64,000 bases of DNA from Pseudomonadota bacterium (GCA_021325555.1 JAJPGY010000013.1:158284-222283), one strand, 5' to 3'. Positions 43,287 to 52,915 are shown, counted from the first letter of the stretch. Program-made: numbers and translations. Notes: generated by a model from the letters alone, not told the origin.

Positions 43287-44252
43287 TCAACTGAGCTCGC
43301 GCCAGTGCTGGTAGCTTCTGGTCAGGTCGAGCTGGCGCCCGGCTGCGCCCTCGACGGCGACCTCGCGGCCATGCGTTACCGTCCCTATCGCCACGAAGGG
43401 ATTTTCCGGCGATTGTCGCATGGTTTCCCAATCCGCGGCAGCCACGGTGGCCACCAGCTCATAGTCCTCGCCTCCGTAAAGCGCCCAGTCGAGGGGATCG
43501 ACACCGGCGCGCTCGGCGGCCTGCCTGGTTTGCTCGTGAATGGGCACCCGGGAGAGATCGACCCTCATGCCCACGGCGCTTGCCCGCGACAGTTGAACGA
43601 GCGCGTCGGCAAGACCGTCGCTGGCGTCCATGAGGGCGCCCCGGTCCCCGGTCTGCCTGACCAGGGCCCAGGACTCGCACAGGCGCGGCAGCGGCCGCCG
43701 GTGCCTGGCTACCACCCGCTCGAAGCCCGGGATCTCCTGCGTCAGAGCCCACAACCCGGCCGCTCCGGCGCCGAAGTCCCCCGAGACGATGACCGCATCG
43801 CCCGGCTGCGCGCCAGAGCGGCGGAGGCAGCCGCGCTCGTGCGCCTCGCCCAGGACGGTCACGCTCAAGACCAGAAGCGGTCCGCAGGTGAGGTCGCCCC
43901 CGACGATGTCGCTGCGGTAGGCGCGCGCGCAGCCGGCCATGGACAGGAAAAGCTCGCGGCATTGCCGGAGCGCAAAGCCCGGCGGCATGGTCAGGTTGAC
44001 CACGAGGTGCCGCGGCCGGCCGGCCATGGCGGCGATATCGCTGAGATTGACCGCCACCGCCTTCCAGCCGAGATCGGCCAGGCTCGTCCAGGAAAGCGAG
44101 AAATGCGTGCCCTCCACCAGGCTGTCGGATGTAACCAGAGCCCGGCCGGGCAATACGGCACAGTCATCGCCGATAAACGACTCACCGACCCAGCTTTTTA
44201 TCGCCTCGATCAGCTTCTGCTCCGACGTAAGTTTGGGAGGCTGCTCCGCCAT
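43287..44252 (-). CDS. thiL: Thiamine-monophosphate kinase ThiL
   Basis: ThiL phosphorylates thiamine monophosphate to the active diphosphate. The metal-binding GDDCAVLP near residue 28, the VEGTHFS motif, AVNLSDIAAMAGRP, and the GGDLT motif (here VGGDLTCGP) are all present. Length 321 aa is normal. It is followed by folD, which serves another cofactor path. Confidence 0.95.
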   Translation of the reverse strand: MAEQPPKLTSEQKLIEAIKSWVGESFIGDDCAVLPGRALVTSDSLVEGTHFSLSWTSLADLGWKAVAVNLSDIAAMAGRPRHLVVNLTMPPGFALRQCRELFLSMAGCARAYRSDIVGGDLTCGPLLVLSVTVLGEAHERGCLRRSGAQPGDAVIVSGDFGAGAAGLWALTQEIPGFERVVARHRRPLPRLCESWALVRQTGDRGALMDASDGLADALVQLSRASAVGMRVDLSRVPIHEQTRQAAERAGVDPLDWALYGGEDYELVATVAAADWETMRQSPENPFVAIGTVTHGREVAVEGAAGRQLDLTRSYQHWRELS

Positions 44253-44326
44253 TGCTCAACCGCTTGCCGTCCAATGTTACAATTTAGCAGTAAGCGACGT
44301 CTACGAGAGGTGATGGTTAACTGGCC

Positions 44327-44584
44327 GTGCTGGACATCGGAAGGATCCTTGTAAGCCTTATCGATCTCGTCTCCATGCTCATCGTGGTCTGGTGCCTGCT
44401 GAGCTGGTTTCCGAACATCAACTGGTACGAGCAGCCATTCCGGGCGCTGGATCAGGCGATCAAGCCGATGGTCCTGCCGTTCCGGCGCCTGATCCCGCCC
44501 ATCAGCGGGCTGGACCTCTCGCCGATGGTCGCCATCTTCATATTGCAGATCGTCAGGCACGTGGTGGCCGCCGTCGTACCCTGA
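44327..44584 (+). CDS. YggT-family membrane protein
   Basis: An 85-aa protein of the YggT family, which is linked to osmotic tolerance and cell envelope or division functions. Two membrane helices (about 7-27 and 63-83) enclose the conserved LLSWFPNINWYEQPFRALDQAIKPMVLPFRRLIPP split region. Start GTG 44327. It is divergent from thiL and five bases precede the next gene. Confidence 0.85.
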   Translation: MLDIGRILVSLIDLVSMLIVVWCLLSWFPNINWYEQPFRALDQAIKPMVLPFRRLIPPISGLDLSPMVAIFILQIVRHVVAAVVP

Positions 44585-44589
44585 GCGCC

Positions 44590-46581
44590 ATGTCACCACC
44601 CCAAATCGCGTCGCTGGTCTCGAGACGGACATTTCTTCTGGGCGGAATCGGTCTGGGGCAGCTCCTTATCTGCCCGCCCGCCCTCGCCCGGGGCAGGGCA
44701 AAACAGGCCAGGACGGGGCTGCGCTCGATTGCGCGCCAGGACTGGCCCCCGGCCATCGTTCCCGACCACGTGGTCTTTATCGACAGGGCCAATTCCTGCC
44801 TGTCCGACCAGTTCGGGCGGGTGGCGATCATAGACCTCAAGCGCGCGCGAAACCCGGCGGTGATAGGCGAGCTCACGGTGGACAGCAAGAAGATCATCGA
44901 TTTCAGCGCCGCCCGCCATCGCGGCTATCTTCTTGCCCTGCAAGAGTCGTCAACCGGGGATTCGCAATACGCCCTGGTCACCGTCAGCCTGGCGCCGATG
45001 TCCGAGCCGAGCGTGCTCAATCGGGTGGTGCTGGACAGGTTCTCGGAGGCCACGGCGGTCGCGGCAAGCGCGGATCTGGTCTGCGTCGGCGGTGTCACCG
45101 CCCGTGGTGACAACCAGATCGCCGTCTACTCGGTGCGCGGTCGTTCGGGCGAGCCGGCGTTGTTGTCCACCTTCAAGGTGCCGCTGACCATAGCCGCTCT
45201 CGACCTGCTGGACAGGAACCTGGCCGTGCTGGAAGCCGGCAACAACTCGCAGGTGGACTACGTGAGCCTCCTTAATGGCGACGCGCCGCAACTGCGCAAG
45301 AGCATGAAGCTGGACGGCGACTTTCGCGTCTGGGCGCGCAGCAAGAACACGATGATGGTCGCCGGGCAATCGAGCACGTCCGGCGTTGTGGAGGTGAAGA
45401 CGATCAGCCTGGAGCCGGCACCGCATGTGATGCAGAGCGAGACGCTGCACGAGCTCACCACCGTCTATTGCGCCACCGCCCAGAAGGATCGCTTTTACCT
45501 CCTGGGAGAATCCGGCTCCTCGCGCGCGCTCGTCGAGCTGGCCATGGGCCGGGATCTGCGGCTTTCGCCGGGGCAGACGCTGGAGCTGCCCGGTGCCAGG
45601 GCCGCCTCAGAGGCGCCGGCGGCAATTGCCGTCAGGGATGGTTTGATCAACATCGCCTCCGGATGGCAGGGGGTGGACGTTTTGACCAGGCAAAAATCCG
45701 CCTGGCGCCTGTCGTTCACCTATACCATTCCCCGCCTGCCCGCGTCAGCCGTGGCTGCCTGGGAGAAGTTCGTCGTTCTTGCCGGCTCGGATCTCAAGCT
45801 CTACGACATCACCAGCCCCGAAAGACCGGTGCTGGTCGAGACCGCCGACGCCGGCAGCACCTTGAAGTCCATCGCCACGGCCGGCCCGTACATTTTGTGC
45901 CTGGGCAGAAACAAGCTCCTGCTGCGGCGGGTGGACAAGCTCTCGGAGACGATCGACTCGCTCGACTTAATCGGGCAGGACATGACCTTCGATCTGTCCC
46001 AGCGCAAGGCCTACGTGCTGTCCGCCAGGGAGAATAAGACGCTGGTGACGCCGGTGGCGGCTTACTCCAACCGGCTCATAGCCGGCAGCGTCCTGACGCT
46101 GCCGGCAGGCTACCGCAGGCTCCTGGCCGGCGACGGGCATCTGCTGCTCATCGGGCTCGACAAGCTGGCCGTCTACGATCCGGCCTCCAGCGTCCAGCCG
46201 CTGGGACAGCTGAGCTTCGACAGCCTGGCCGTGCGCGATGTCTCATTCAGCGACCGCTATCTTGTGGCAACCGCCGTGGATCGCTCCTCGAACGGGCACC
46301 TGCTCGTGCTCTCCCGGCAGGACAGGGAGCTTTCCCGCGTGGGCGCCGTAGACCTGCCCTGCGACGGCGTCGCCCTGGCGGTCTCCGGCAACCGCGCGGC
46401 AGTTGTCGGCCGGCGCCGCGACGGCCAGGACCTTGTGTCGATCATCGACCTGTCGGTGCCGGCCATGCCGAAGGTTATCGCCTCCCTCCCATCAGTCGAG
46501 GCCTCCTCGGCCGTTACAATTAACAAGGACCGCCTGGCCATTGTCGTCGGTCGCGGGCTGGAAATCGTCTCCCTGGGGTAG
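44590..46581 (+). CDS. Tat-exported beta-propeller (LVIVD-type) protein
   Basis: A 663-aa protein. The twin-arginine motif SRRTFL (R12, R13) and the following GGIGLGQLLICPPALARG predict export by the Tat system in folded form. Most of the chain consists of repeats of four short strands with patterns like VAIIDLKRARNPAVIG, KLYDITSPERPVLVE and VSIIDLSVPAMPKVIA, as in LVIVD-repeat propellers. No enzyme motif is evident, so it may bind ligand or serve structure. ATG 44590 is chosen because upstream frame is inside yggT. Confidence 0.78.
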   Translation: MSPPQIASLVSRRTFLLGGIGLGQLLICPPALARGRAKQARTGLRSIARQDWPPAIVPDHVVFIDRANSCLSDQFGRVAIIDLKRARNPAVIGELTVDSKKIIDFSAARHRGYLLALQESSTGDSQYALVTVSLAPMSEPSVLNRVVLDRFSEATAVAASADLVCVGGVTARGDNQIAVYSVRGRSGEPALLSTFKVPLTIAALDLLDRNLAVLEAGNNSQVDYVSLLNGDAPQLRKSMKLDGDFRVWARSKNTMMVAGQSSTSGVVEVKTISLEPAPHVMQSETLHELTTVYCATAQKDRFYLLGESGSSRALVELAMGRDLRLSPGQTLELPGARAASEAPAAIAVRDGLINIASGWQGVDVLTRQKSAWRLSFTYTIPRLPASAVAAWEKFVVLAGSDLKLYDITSPERPVLVETADAGSTLKSIATAGPYILCLGRNKLLLRRVDKLSETIDSLDLIGQDMTFDLSQRKAYVLSARENKTLVTPVAAYSNRLIAGSVLTLPAGYRRLLAGDGHLLLIGLDKLAVYDPASSVQPLGQLSFDSLAVRDVSFSDRYLVATAVDRSSNGHLLVLSRQDRELSRVGAVDLPCDGVALAVSGNRAAVVGRRRDGQDLVSIIDLSVPAMPKVIASLPSVEASSAVTINKDRLAIVVGRGLEIVSLG

Positions 46582-46612
46582 AAGGAGATAAGAGCCCGCC
46601 AGAGGAGATGCC

Positions 46613-47551
46613 ATGACAACCGTTCAAGAGAAGGCCCGCAAAAAATTTCCGCGCCTGACATCAAGCGCCTTCGAGCACCCCGCCGACCGGGCGGCGCTGG
46701 AGGCGGTGAAAAAAATCCCGGTTCTGGACAGGGTGTTCCGCAGGCTGCTGGAGATGGGGGTGGAGCGGATTTTCCGCATCCAGCTCCTCGGGCAGGCAAT
46801 CCATGTCACCCCCAGGCAGTGCCACAAGATCTACCGGTTGTTCAAGGAAGCCGCCGACATACTGGATGTGCACGAGCCGGATCTCTTTTTGACCTCCAAC
46901 CCGTACATCAATGCCTTCACATTCGGTGTCGAGCGGCCGTTCATCGTCCTGCAGTCGGGGCTGGTCGATCTGCTCGGCGAGGAGGAGCTCATGGCCGTGC
47001 TCGGGCATGAGCTCGGGCACGTCAAGGCCGGACACGTTCTCTACCGCAGCATCGCCTATTTTCTCGCCCACATTGCCGGGCGCATGCTCGGCCTGGGCGG
47101 CATCGCCTCAATCGGGCTGGCGGCGGCGCTTTTCGAGTGGTCGCGCAAGTCCGAGCTCACCGCCGATCGAGCCGAGCTGCTGGTCGTCCAGGACGTCGAT
47201 GTCTGCCTGAAACTGCATATGAAGCTGTCGGCCGGCTCGAAGGCCGTCTTCGAGCAGATCGACGTGCAGGAGTTCCTGCGCCAGGGCGACCGCTACGAGG
47301 AGCTCGACTACAGCACGCTCAACAAGGTCTACAAGTTCATGCAGGAGCTGTGGCTCGACCACCCGATTCCTGTTTATCGCGCGCGCGAGATCAAGACCTG
47401 GGCCGAGTCGAAGCAGTTCCGGGAGATAATGGCCGGCCGCTATCCCACCGAGGAGCCCGGGATCACCCTCAGAGACTGCCCGCACTGCGGGGCGAAGGTG
47501 AGCCCGTCGTTTTTCTTCTGCCCGGACTGCGGCAAGAACGCCCGCGTCTAG
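46613..47551 (+). CDS. M48-family metallopeptidase with zinc ribbon
   Basis: A 312-aa zinc peptidase of the M48 (Ste24/HtpX-like) family. The motif HELGH is at residues 132-136 (GHELGHVKAGH), followed by SELTADRAELL, which supplies the third ligand Glu. Hydrophobic segments after the motif (about 147-172) may associate with the membrane. Unlike HtpX, it ends in a zinc ribbon (CPHCGAKVSPSFFFCPDCGK). The start has GGAG seven bases upstream. Confidence 0.87.
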   Translation: MTTVQEKARKKFPRLTSSAFEHPADRAALEAVKKIPVLDRVFRRLLEMGVERIFRIQLLGQAIHVTPRQCHKIYRLFKEAADILDVHEPDLFLTSNPYINAFTFGVERPFIVLQSGLVDLLGEEELMAVLGHELGHVKAGHVLYRSIAYFLAHIAGRMLGLGGIASIGLAAALFEWSRKSELTADRAELLVVQDVDVCLKLHMKLSAGSKAVFEQIDVQEFLRQGDRYEELDYSTLNKVYKFMQELWLDHPIPVYRAREIKTWAESKQFREIMAGRYPTEEPGITLRDCPHCGAKVSPSFFFCPDCGKNARV

Positions 47552-47602
47552 AGCCGGCGGCGATCCAGAAAGCCGGCGATGGGCTGTGCGCGACAGGTGA
47601 AG

Positions 47603-48073
47603 CTAAGCTTCGCCGCCGTCGCCTGAGGGTTTGCCGCCGTTTTCGCCCCGGAGCGAGCCGCCGCAGGCCGGGCAGAACTGCTTGTCGGAGGCCGCCGGCG
47701 CCTGGCAGTGCGGGCAGGTGAAGCCGGGCGTGGGGGTGTAGCCGGCCTTCGCCTCGGCCCGTTGCGAGGCGGTCCGGTTCGGGTCGAACTGGGCCTTGAC
47801 CTGCTCCAGCTCGGCTTGCAGCGAGGTGATTTCGTGCTCGTAATCGACAATCTCTTTCGTCTTGCCGACGATCTGCTCTTCGCTCACGTCCGCGCTACGC
47901 TGATACTTCTCGTAGATCATGCGCCCGATCTCGATCAGCGTCGCCGTCTTTTTCCCCTCGAGATGGCGTATCTGGCTGTTCAGCTGATACGTCTGCATCA
48001 TCTCCTGACCACGGGTCTGGACTTTGGTTATCTCCCGGTTCACGCCCTGGATTAAATCGTCAATTAGGCCCAT
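47603..48073 (-). CDS. Coiled-coil protein with C-terminal zinc ribbon
   Basis: A 156-aa cytosolic protein. Residues about 25-100 are a heptad-rich coiled coil (KEIVDYEHEITSLQAELEQVKAQF). The C-terminus has a zinc ribbon (CPHCQAPAASDKQFCPACG). It resembles a group of zinc-ribbon proteins with unknown function. The start MGLIDDLIQGVNREI is at ATG 48073. It converges on the M48 gene, which ends in a similar ribbon. Confidence 0.75.
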   Translation of the reverse strand: MGLIDDLIQGVNREITKVQTRGQEMMQTYQLNSQIRHLEGKKTATLIEIGRMIYEKYQRSADVSEEQIVGKTKEIVDYEHEITSLQAELEQVKAQFDPNRTASQRAEAKAGYTPTPGFTCPHCQAPAASDKQFCPACGGSLRGENGGKPSGDGGEA

Positions 48074-48164
48074 GACTCAATCTCCCTGTCTCTTACAATC
48101 TGAACATACCCCGGAAGCGCCGGTTGCCTACGCCGGCGCCGCGGTCCGTAAGAATTCGCATCAT

Positions 48165-49754
48165 TCAATTGTGCCCCTTGACCGGCGCCGCTTTCCTGGC
48201 TACCCGCACGCAGTTGCGCCCGCCCTGCTTGGCCTCGTAAAGCGCCTCGTCGGCCTGCTGGAAAAGGGCATCGGGATCGCTGGCATGCTCGGGGAAGCTG
48301 GCCACGCCGATGCTCGCCGATATCTTGCCCACACCCTCGACGGTCACGCCGTTGATCTCCTTCTGCAGGCGCTCGGCGGTCTGCCTGGCCATGGTGAGCT
48401 CCGTGTTGGGCAGCAGCAGGCAGAACTCCTCGCCGCCGTAGCGGGCGGTCAGATCGACCGCCCGCGAGCCCTGGTTAAGGACGCGCGCCAGGGCCTTTAT
48501 CGCCTCGTCGCCGGCCTGGTGCCCGCAGGTGTCGTTTATGGTCTTGAGAAAATCCAGATCGGCGACGATCAGGGAAAGCGGCTGCCCGTACCGGCGAGCC
48601 CGCTCGAATTCGCGATAGAAGACCTCGCTGAAATGGCGGCGGTTGGACACGCCGGTGAGACCGTCGGTCACCGCCTGCCGCGCCTTGTCCTCGTGGAGCT
48701 CCGCGTTCTCGATCGCCACGCAAAGCAGGTCGGCCAGAGCCCCAATCAGTGCCGAGTCGTCGATGCTCCAGTTGCGTACGGTTTGGCAGTCCTGCAGGAA
48801 GATGACACCGAGATTGGTGTCACGCAGGATGAGCGGAACGATAAAGCCGGAGCGCAGCTTGAGCTTCTCCAGGAAGCGGCGGTCGTAGATGCTCTGCGGG
48901 TCCACGGAAGGATCGCCGAGATCCTGCGGGCTACCCCGCGACATGGCGGTGCTGAGAAAGGCCACGCCCTCCTCGCTGAAAAACAGCTCCAGCACGGATT
49001 CCTCGGCAGGATGATGATACTCGTAGGCGATCAGCCGTTCTTCCACGTTGAGCGGCCGCAGAAGCAGGCAGCGGCTCACATGCAGGGCCCGCCCGATCTG
49101 GTTGACCGCCGTCTGCAACACCTCCTGGATCTTGAGCGAGCTGCGCACCGCGTTGCTGATTGAATAGACCAGGCTCTCGCGCTTGGCGTACATGCTGTCC
49201 TTGGCCGTCAGATCGTGGATGACCTTCGCGGTCTGCTCCTCCATGCTCTCTTCCAGGTGCTCGTACTGTTTTCGCAGGCGCTCGTTTTCCCGCTTCAGCT
49301 CGCGAAACTCCCAGGCATGCCAGAGAGCCTTCGCCAGCGGGTAGCGGGCGGCGCGCTCCTCGAGCTCGGCCGGGTCGGCGCCGTGCACTCCGGCCATGAT
49401 CAGGCAGGCAATCAGGCCCTGGTCGCCGACCACACGATAAAGCACAAGCGGCAACAGCCCGGCAGGCAGATCACCGCCCAGCCGGGACGGATCGATGGCC
49501 TGGCAGATCCGGTGATCGTCATCGCTGTAGCTGCCGGCGAAGGCCCCCGCGAACCCCTCGAGCTCGCCGGCGGACGGCCCGAAGGAGCGGGCGTCGGAGA
49601 AGGTCTCCAGGTCCGGATCCCAGACAAGAACCGCCACCGCCGCCGCCCCGGTCAAAGCGAGCGCCAGACAGGCGGCGGCCTCCATCGCTTGGTCCAGATC
49701 GACTGCGGACAACAGCCTCACCGTCTGTTCACTAACGTCGACCTGCAAGCTCAT
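48165..49754 (-). CDS. GAF-GGDEF diguanylate cyclase
   Basis: A 529-aa cyclase making c-di-GMP. Residues about 1-130 form a non-catalytic sensory region, about 190-345 a GAF domain (EVLQTAVNQIGRALHVSRCLLL, GVIFLQDCQTVRNWS), and the rest a GGDEF domain. The active-site GGEEF is at 440-444, and an RAVD inhibitory I-site lies five residues before it, so product feedback is likely. A coiled-coil links the parts (KRENERLRKQYEHLEES). No phosphodiesterase is adjacent. It is cytosolic (no membrane helix). Confidence 0.92.
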   Translation of the reverse strand: MSLQVDVSEQTVRLLSAVDLDQAMEAAACLALALTGAAAVAVLVWDPDLETFSDARSFGPSAGELEGFAGAFAGSYSDDDHRICQAIDPSRLGGDLPAGLLPLVLYRVVGDQGLIACLIMAGVHGADPAELEERAARYPLAKALWHAWEFRELKRENERLRKQYEHLEESMEEQTAKVIHDLTAKDSMYAKRESLVYSISNAVRSSLKIQEVLQTAVNQIGRALHVSRCLLLRPLNVEERLIAYEYHHPAEESVLELFFSEEGVAFLSTAMSRGSPQDLGDPSVDPQSIYDRRFLEKLKLRSGFIVPLILRDTNLGVIFLQDCQTVRNWSIDDSALIGALADLLCVAIENAELHEDKARQAVTDGLTGVSNRRHFSEVFYREFERARRYGQPLSLIVADLDFLKTINDTCGHQAGDEAIKALARVLNQGSRAVDLTARYGGEEFCLLLPNTELTMARQTAERLQKEINGVTVEGVGKISASIGVASFPEHASDPDALFQQADEALYEAKQGGRNCVRVARKAAPVKGHN

Positions 49755-49950
49755 CTAAAGGGCCAATGCTCCCACCTGCGGGCATCGACGACGGGTCGGG
49801 CGCCTGCGGGCGCACCGCCCGGCCGGCCATACCCGCCTGAGGTCCGGCTCTCTACAGATGTTCCCCAGCGCGTCCACGTCCAATCGAGCTCGACACCCGA
49901 GCTGCCCGGAGAAAAACCACGCTGACAACCCGACAGGCTAAAATTATCAC

Positions 49951-49969
49951 TTGCGGGACGGTCCCGCAA
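49951..49969 (+). promoter_or_regulatory. Hairpin in front of hisS
   Basis: A perfect palindrome with 8-base arms (TTGCGGGA, TCCCGCAA) and a three-base loop lies just before the likely hisS start. TAAAAT (49939-49944) sits seven bases before it. No T-run follows and no T-box signature was found. It may fold in the mRNA leader and affect translation. Confidence 0.4.
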
Positions 49970-49977
49970 GGTTCGAC

Positions 49978-51381
49978 GTGGGGCAAACCGGGGGCACCGT
50001 GGTCGCCGAGGCAGAGGGCAGAAAAACCGAGCAGGCAGGAGCCGGTCGCCCCGGCGCCGAGGGCCCGCAGCTGGCCATCCAGCCGCCCAGGGGCACCCAC
50101 GACATCCTGCCGGCCGAGTCGCCGTCCTGGCAGCTGCTCGAGTCTGCGGCGCGCCGCCTCTTCCAGGTGAGCAACTACCAGGAGGTCCGCGTTCCCATCT
50201 TCGAGCACACCGAGCTTTTCAAGCGAGGGGTGGGTGAAACCACGGACATAGTCAACAAGGAGATGTATACCTTCTCCGACAGATCCGACCGCTCGCTTAC
50301 CCTGAGACCGGAGGGCACAGCAGGCGTGGTGCGCGCTTACCTGCACGGGGGGCTCCACCGGATGAGCCCGCCGGTCAAGCTGTGGTACGCCGGGCCCATG
50401 TTTCGCTACGAGAGCACCAAGACTGGCAGGCAGAGACAGTTCAATCAGACGGGCGTGGAGGCCTTCGGCTCGGCCGGACCGCTCATCGACGCCGAGGTGA
50501 TCGTGATCGCGCTGCGCTATCTGCAGGAGGTGGGGGCGGAGTCCTGCACCCTGCAGCTCAACTCGATCGGCTGCCCGCTCTGCCGCCCGGCCTACCGTGA
50601 GCTTCTCAAGGCGCGCCTGGCGCCGCGCCTGCCCGAGCTGTGCGGCGACTGCCAGGATCGCTTTCAGCGCAACCCGCTTAGAATGCTGGACTGCAAGATA
50701 AGGCACGACCAGGAGCGTTACCTTGACGTGCCGCTGGCCGTCGATCACCTTTGCCAGGAGTGCAGCGACCACTTCCAGCAGCTGAAGGATCTCCTGGACC
50801 GGCAGGGCGCCCGCTATGTTTTGAATCCGCGCCTGGTGCGCGGGCTCGACTACTACACCCGCACCGTCTTCGAGGTGGTCTCGAGCGATCACCGCCTGGG
50901 CGTTGAGTCGACCGTCTGCGCCGGCGGACGCTACGACAACCTGGTGGAGCTTTTCGGCGGGCCGCCCACGCCTGCCGTGGGCTGGGCCCTGGGCATGGAG
51001 AGGCTCATACTTCTCCTTGGCGAGAAACGGGTGCCGGCGCCGGAAGCCTTTATCGTCTCGGCGAACCAGGCAGAGGCCCTCAGGCTGGCCTGCGAGCTGC
51101 GCGCAACCGGCATCGCCTGCGACCTGGATTTTCCCTCGCGCGGCCAGGCGCGCAGCTTCGGCAAGCAGCTGCAGCAGGCCAACAGGTCGGCTGCGCGCTG
51201 GGCGGTTATCCTGGGCGACGACGAGCTTGCCGCCGGGGAGGTTACGCTCAAAAACATGAAGACCGGCTCGCAGCAGAGGGTGCCGCGCCGGGATCTGGCC
51301 GTATCATTGAAAGACCGGCCCGCCGGCCAGGCTCCAGCAGAGGAGCGCCCGGACAACGAGCCGGAGACGAGGACCAGCTAA
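49978..51381 (+). CDS. hisS: Histidyl-tRNA synthetase
   Basis: A class II aminoacyl-tRNA synthetase charging tRNA-His. Motif 1 begins after PPRGTHDILPAES, motif 2 is FRYESTKTGRQRQFNQ, the histidine-specific signatures are LVRGLDYYTRTVFE and CAGGRYDNLVE, and motif 3 is GWALGMERLILLL. The C-terminal anticodon domain is present. The first 25 residues are an Ala/Gly-rich extension. I choose GTG 49978 because AAGG lies six bases upstream; TTG 49951 would begin inside a hairpin. It overlaps nothing and is followed one base later by the Tic20-like gene. Confidence 0.94.
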   Translation: MGQTGGTVVAEAEGRKTEQAGAGRPGAEGPQLAIQPPRGTHDILPAESPSWQLLESAARRLFQVSNYQEVRVPIFEHTELFKRGVGETTDIVNKEMYTFSDRSDRSLTLRPEGTAGVVRAYLHGGLHRMSPPVKLWYAGPMFRYESTKTGRQRQFNQTGVEAFGSAGPLIDAEVIVIALRYLQEVGAESCTLQLNSIGCPLCRPAYRELLKARLAPRLPELCGDCQDRFQRNPLRMLDCKIRHDQERYLDVPLAVDHLCQECSDHFQQLKDLLDRQGARYVLNPRLVRGLDYYTRTVFEVVSSDHRLGVESTVCAGGRYDNLVELFGGPPTPAVGWALGMERLILLLGEKRVPAPEAFIVSANQAEALRLACELRATGIACDLDFPSRGQARSFGKQLQQANRSAARWAVILGDDELAAGEVTLKNMKTGSQQRVPRRDLAVSLKDRPAGQAPAEERPDNEPETRTS

Positions 51382-51382
51382 G

Positions 51383-51790
51383 ATGCCCCCGGTAAATTAC
51401 GGCAGACCGACGGCTCTGGAGCGGGTGATAGGCGGGATCTGCTATCTGACGCTCGGGCTGGCCGGGCTCCTGTTCATCATCATCTCCGGGCGGCGCGGGC
51501 AATCGCAGTTCTTCCGCTTCCATTTTCTGCAATCGATCGTTGTCGGCATCATCATTTTGCTTGTCGGATGGACATCGGGCGTGCTCCTGTCCATTGTCGC
51601 CGGGCTACTGGGGATGCTCTCACCCGTTCTGGGCGGCAACGGCCCGGCCGTGACGGCCTGGATCGGCTGGGGAGTCGACCTCGTTCTCAAGGCGTTGAAC
51701 CTGCTAGTCTTGTACGGGATGATCTGGGCCTTTCTTGGCAAGTATGCCGAGATACCCTTCATCTCCGATATTGTCCGGCGGCAGATGTGA
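51383..51790 (+). CDS. Tic20-like membrane protein
   Basis: A 135-aa membrane protein with four hydrophobic segments (about 14-34, 46-64, 67-85, 95-120). The opening ALERVIGGICYLTLG, RFHFLQSIVVGI, and the end GKYAEIPFISDIVRRQ resemble cyanobacterial Tic20/Ycf60-type proteins, which in plastids belong to the import machinery. A DUF4870-type protein is an alternative. It starts one base after hisS stops, so they are an operon. The function is unknown. Confidence 0.65.
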   Translation: MPPVNYGRPTALERVIGGICYLTLGLAGLLFIIISGRRGQSQFFRFHFLQSIVVGIIILLVGWTSGVLLSIVAGLLGMLSPVLGGNGPAVTAWIGWGVDLVLKALNLLVLYGMIWAFLGKYAEIPFISDIVRRQM

Positions 51791-51885
51791 GAGATCTGGT
51801 AACAACAAGCTGCGGCGAGGAATAAACAAAGCGGGAGAGCCAGGCTGCGGAATAGCATCGATGGGAGCTGGCAACGGCGGCGGCA

Positions 51886-52746
51886 GTGAAAGACAAGAGA
51901 CAGCACGTAATCTGCATAGCAAACCAGAAGGGGGGCGTGGCCAAAACGACCAGCACCGCCTATCTGGGAGCGGCCCTGGCCAGGCTGCACCGCCACGTTC
52001 TGCTGATCGACTCCGACCCCCAGTGCAACCTGACCTACAGCCTGGAGCTGGACGAGGCGCAGCAGGAGTTCTGCCTGGAGAACAACCTGGCCTCGATTTA
52101 CGAATCGGGTCAGCCGGCCGAGCAGTGCCTGGTCAACATCCGCGAGAACCTGGATCTGATAGCGGCCTCGCCCGATCTGGTGATGACCGAGGTGACGCTG
52201 GACAGCCAGCCCGAGGTACTCTCCGAGCAGCCGGAGCGCATCCTGTCCGGCGCACTCAAGCCGCTCGTTCCCCGCTACGACTACGTGCTCATCGACTGCC
52301 CGCCGTCCCAGGGCATGCTTACCTTGAACGGGCTGGTGGCCGCCAGCTGGCTGCTCATCCCCACGCTGGCCTCGGTGATAAGCCTGACCGGGCTCGAGCG
52401 CATGCTGGAGCAGGTGCACGAGATCGTGCACGGCGACCCGCCGCTCAACCCGGAGCTGAAGATCCTCGGGGTGCTGCTCACCAAGTTCCGCCGGGACAGG
52501 ACCGTGGAGGTGGAGCTCGAGGACAGGCTCCGTTCGCTGCCGGAGGAGTTCACCGTCTTCAAGACCGTCATCCCCGATCGCAGCCAGTTCGAGCTTCTCG
52601 GCGAGCTCAAGGTGCAGACCGGCAGGCACCTGCTGGACCTCTCCATGGTCAGCTATTCGCTGCTGCCCTATCTGACCCTGGCCATGGAGATCGAGAAGAT
52701 GCTGCGCCAGAAATCCTGGGCGCAGTCACCGGGTGCCGGTGCTTAG
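51886..52746 (+). CDS. ParA-family ATPase
   Basis: A 286-aa Walker-type ATPase of the ParA/Soj group that positions DNA or protein cargo. The deviant Walker A KGGVAKTT, DSDPQCNLT (switch-like A') and the Walker B IDCPPSQGMLTLNG are present. The start is GTG 51886. No parB, parS-like repeat or plasmid gene is seen nearby, so it is an orphan; roles in positioning envelope or chemotaxis complexes are possible. A 95-base gap separates it from the Tic20-like gene. Confidence 0.9.
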   Translation: MKDKRQHVICIANQKGGVAKTTSTAYLGAALARLHRHVLLIDSDPQCNLTYSLELDEAQQEFCLENNLASIYESGQPAEQCLVNIRENLDLIAASPDLVMTEVTLDSQPEVLSEQPERILSGALKPLVPRYDYVLIDCPPSQGMLTLNGLVAASWLLIPTLASVISLTGLERMLEQVHEIVHGDPPLNPELKILGVLLTKFRRDRTVEVELEDRLRSLPEEFTVFKTVIPDRSQFELLGELKVQTGRHLLDLSMVSYSLLPYLTLAMEIEKMLRQKSWAQSPGAGA

Positions 52747-52915
52747 GCAGATCTTATAATTCCGCTGTCAAGAAGTAGATTAATTTGCCTATTATATTGG
52801 CAAGCGACTTGTGGCACCGGTGCCGCCCGGCAGATCCGCCGGGCTCGGGCGGGCCGGCCCGGCATGCCTATCAGGTCAGCCAGAAATGCGCTATCTCTGA
52901 AAGGAGTGCGAAGGA

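Noticed and set aside
42945..44354. 469-aa frame antisense to folD and thiL
   Set aside because: Both genes on the minus strand are certain; the frame matches nothing.
49900..50000. T-box riboswitch in front of hisS
   Set aside because: No specifier stem or the conserved T-box sequence; the leader is too short.
51886..52746. Plasmid or phage partition locus
   Set aside because: No parB, repeats or replication genes; surroundings are chromosomal housekeeping genes.
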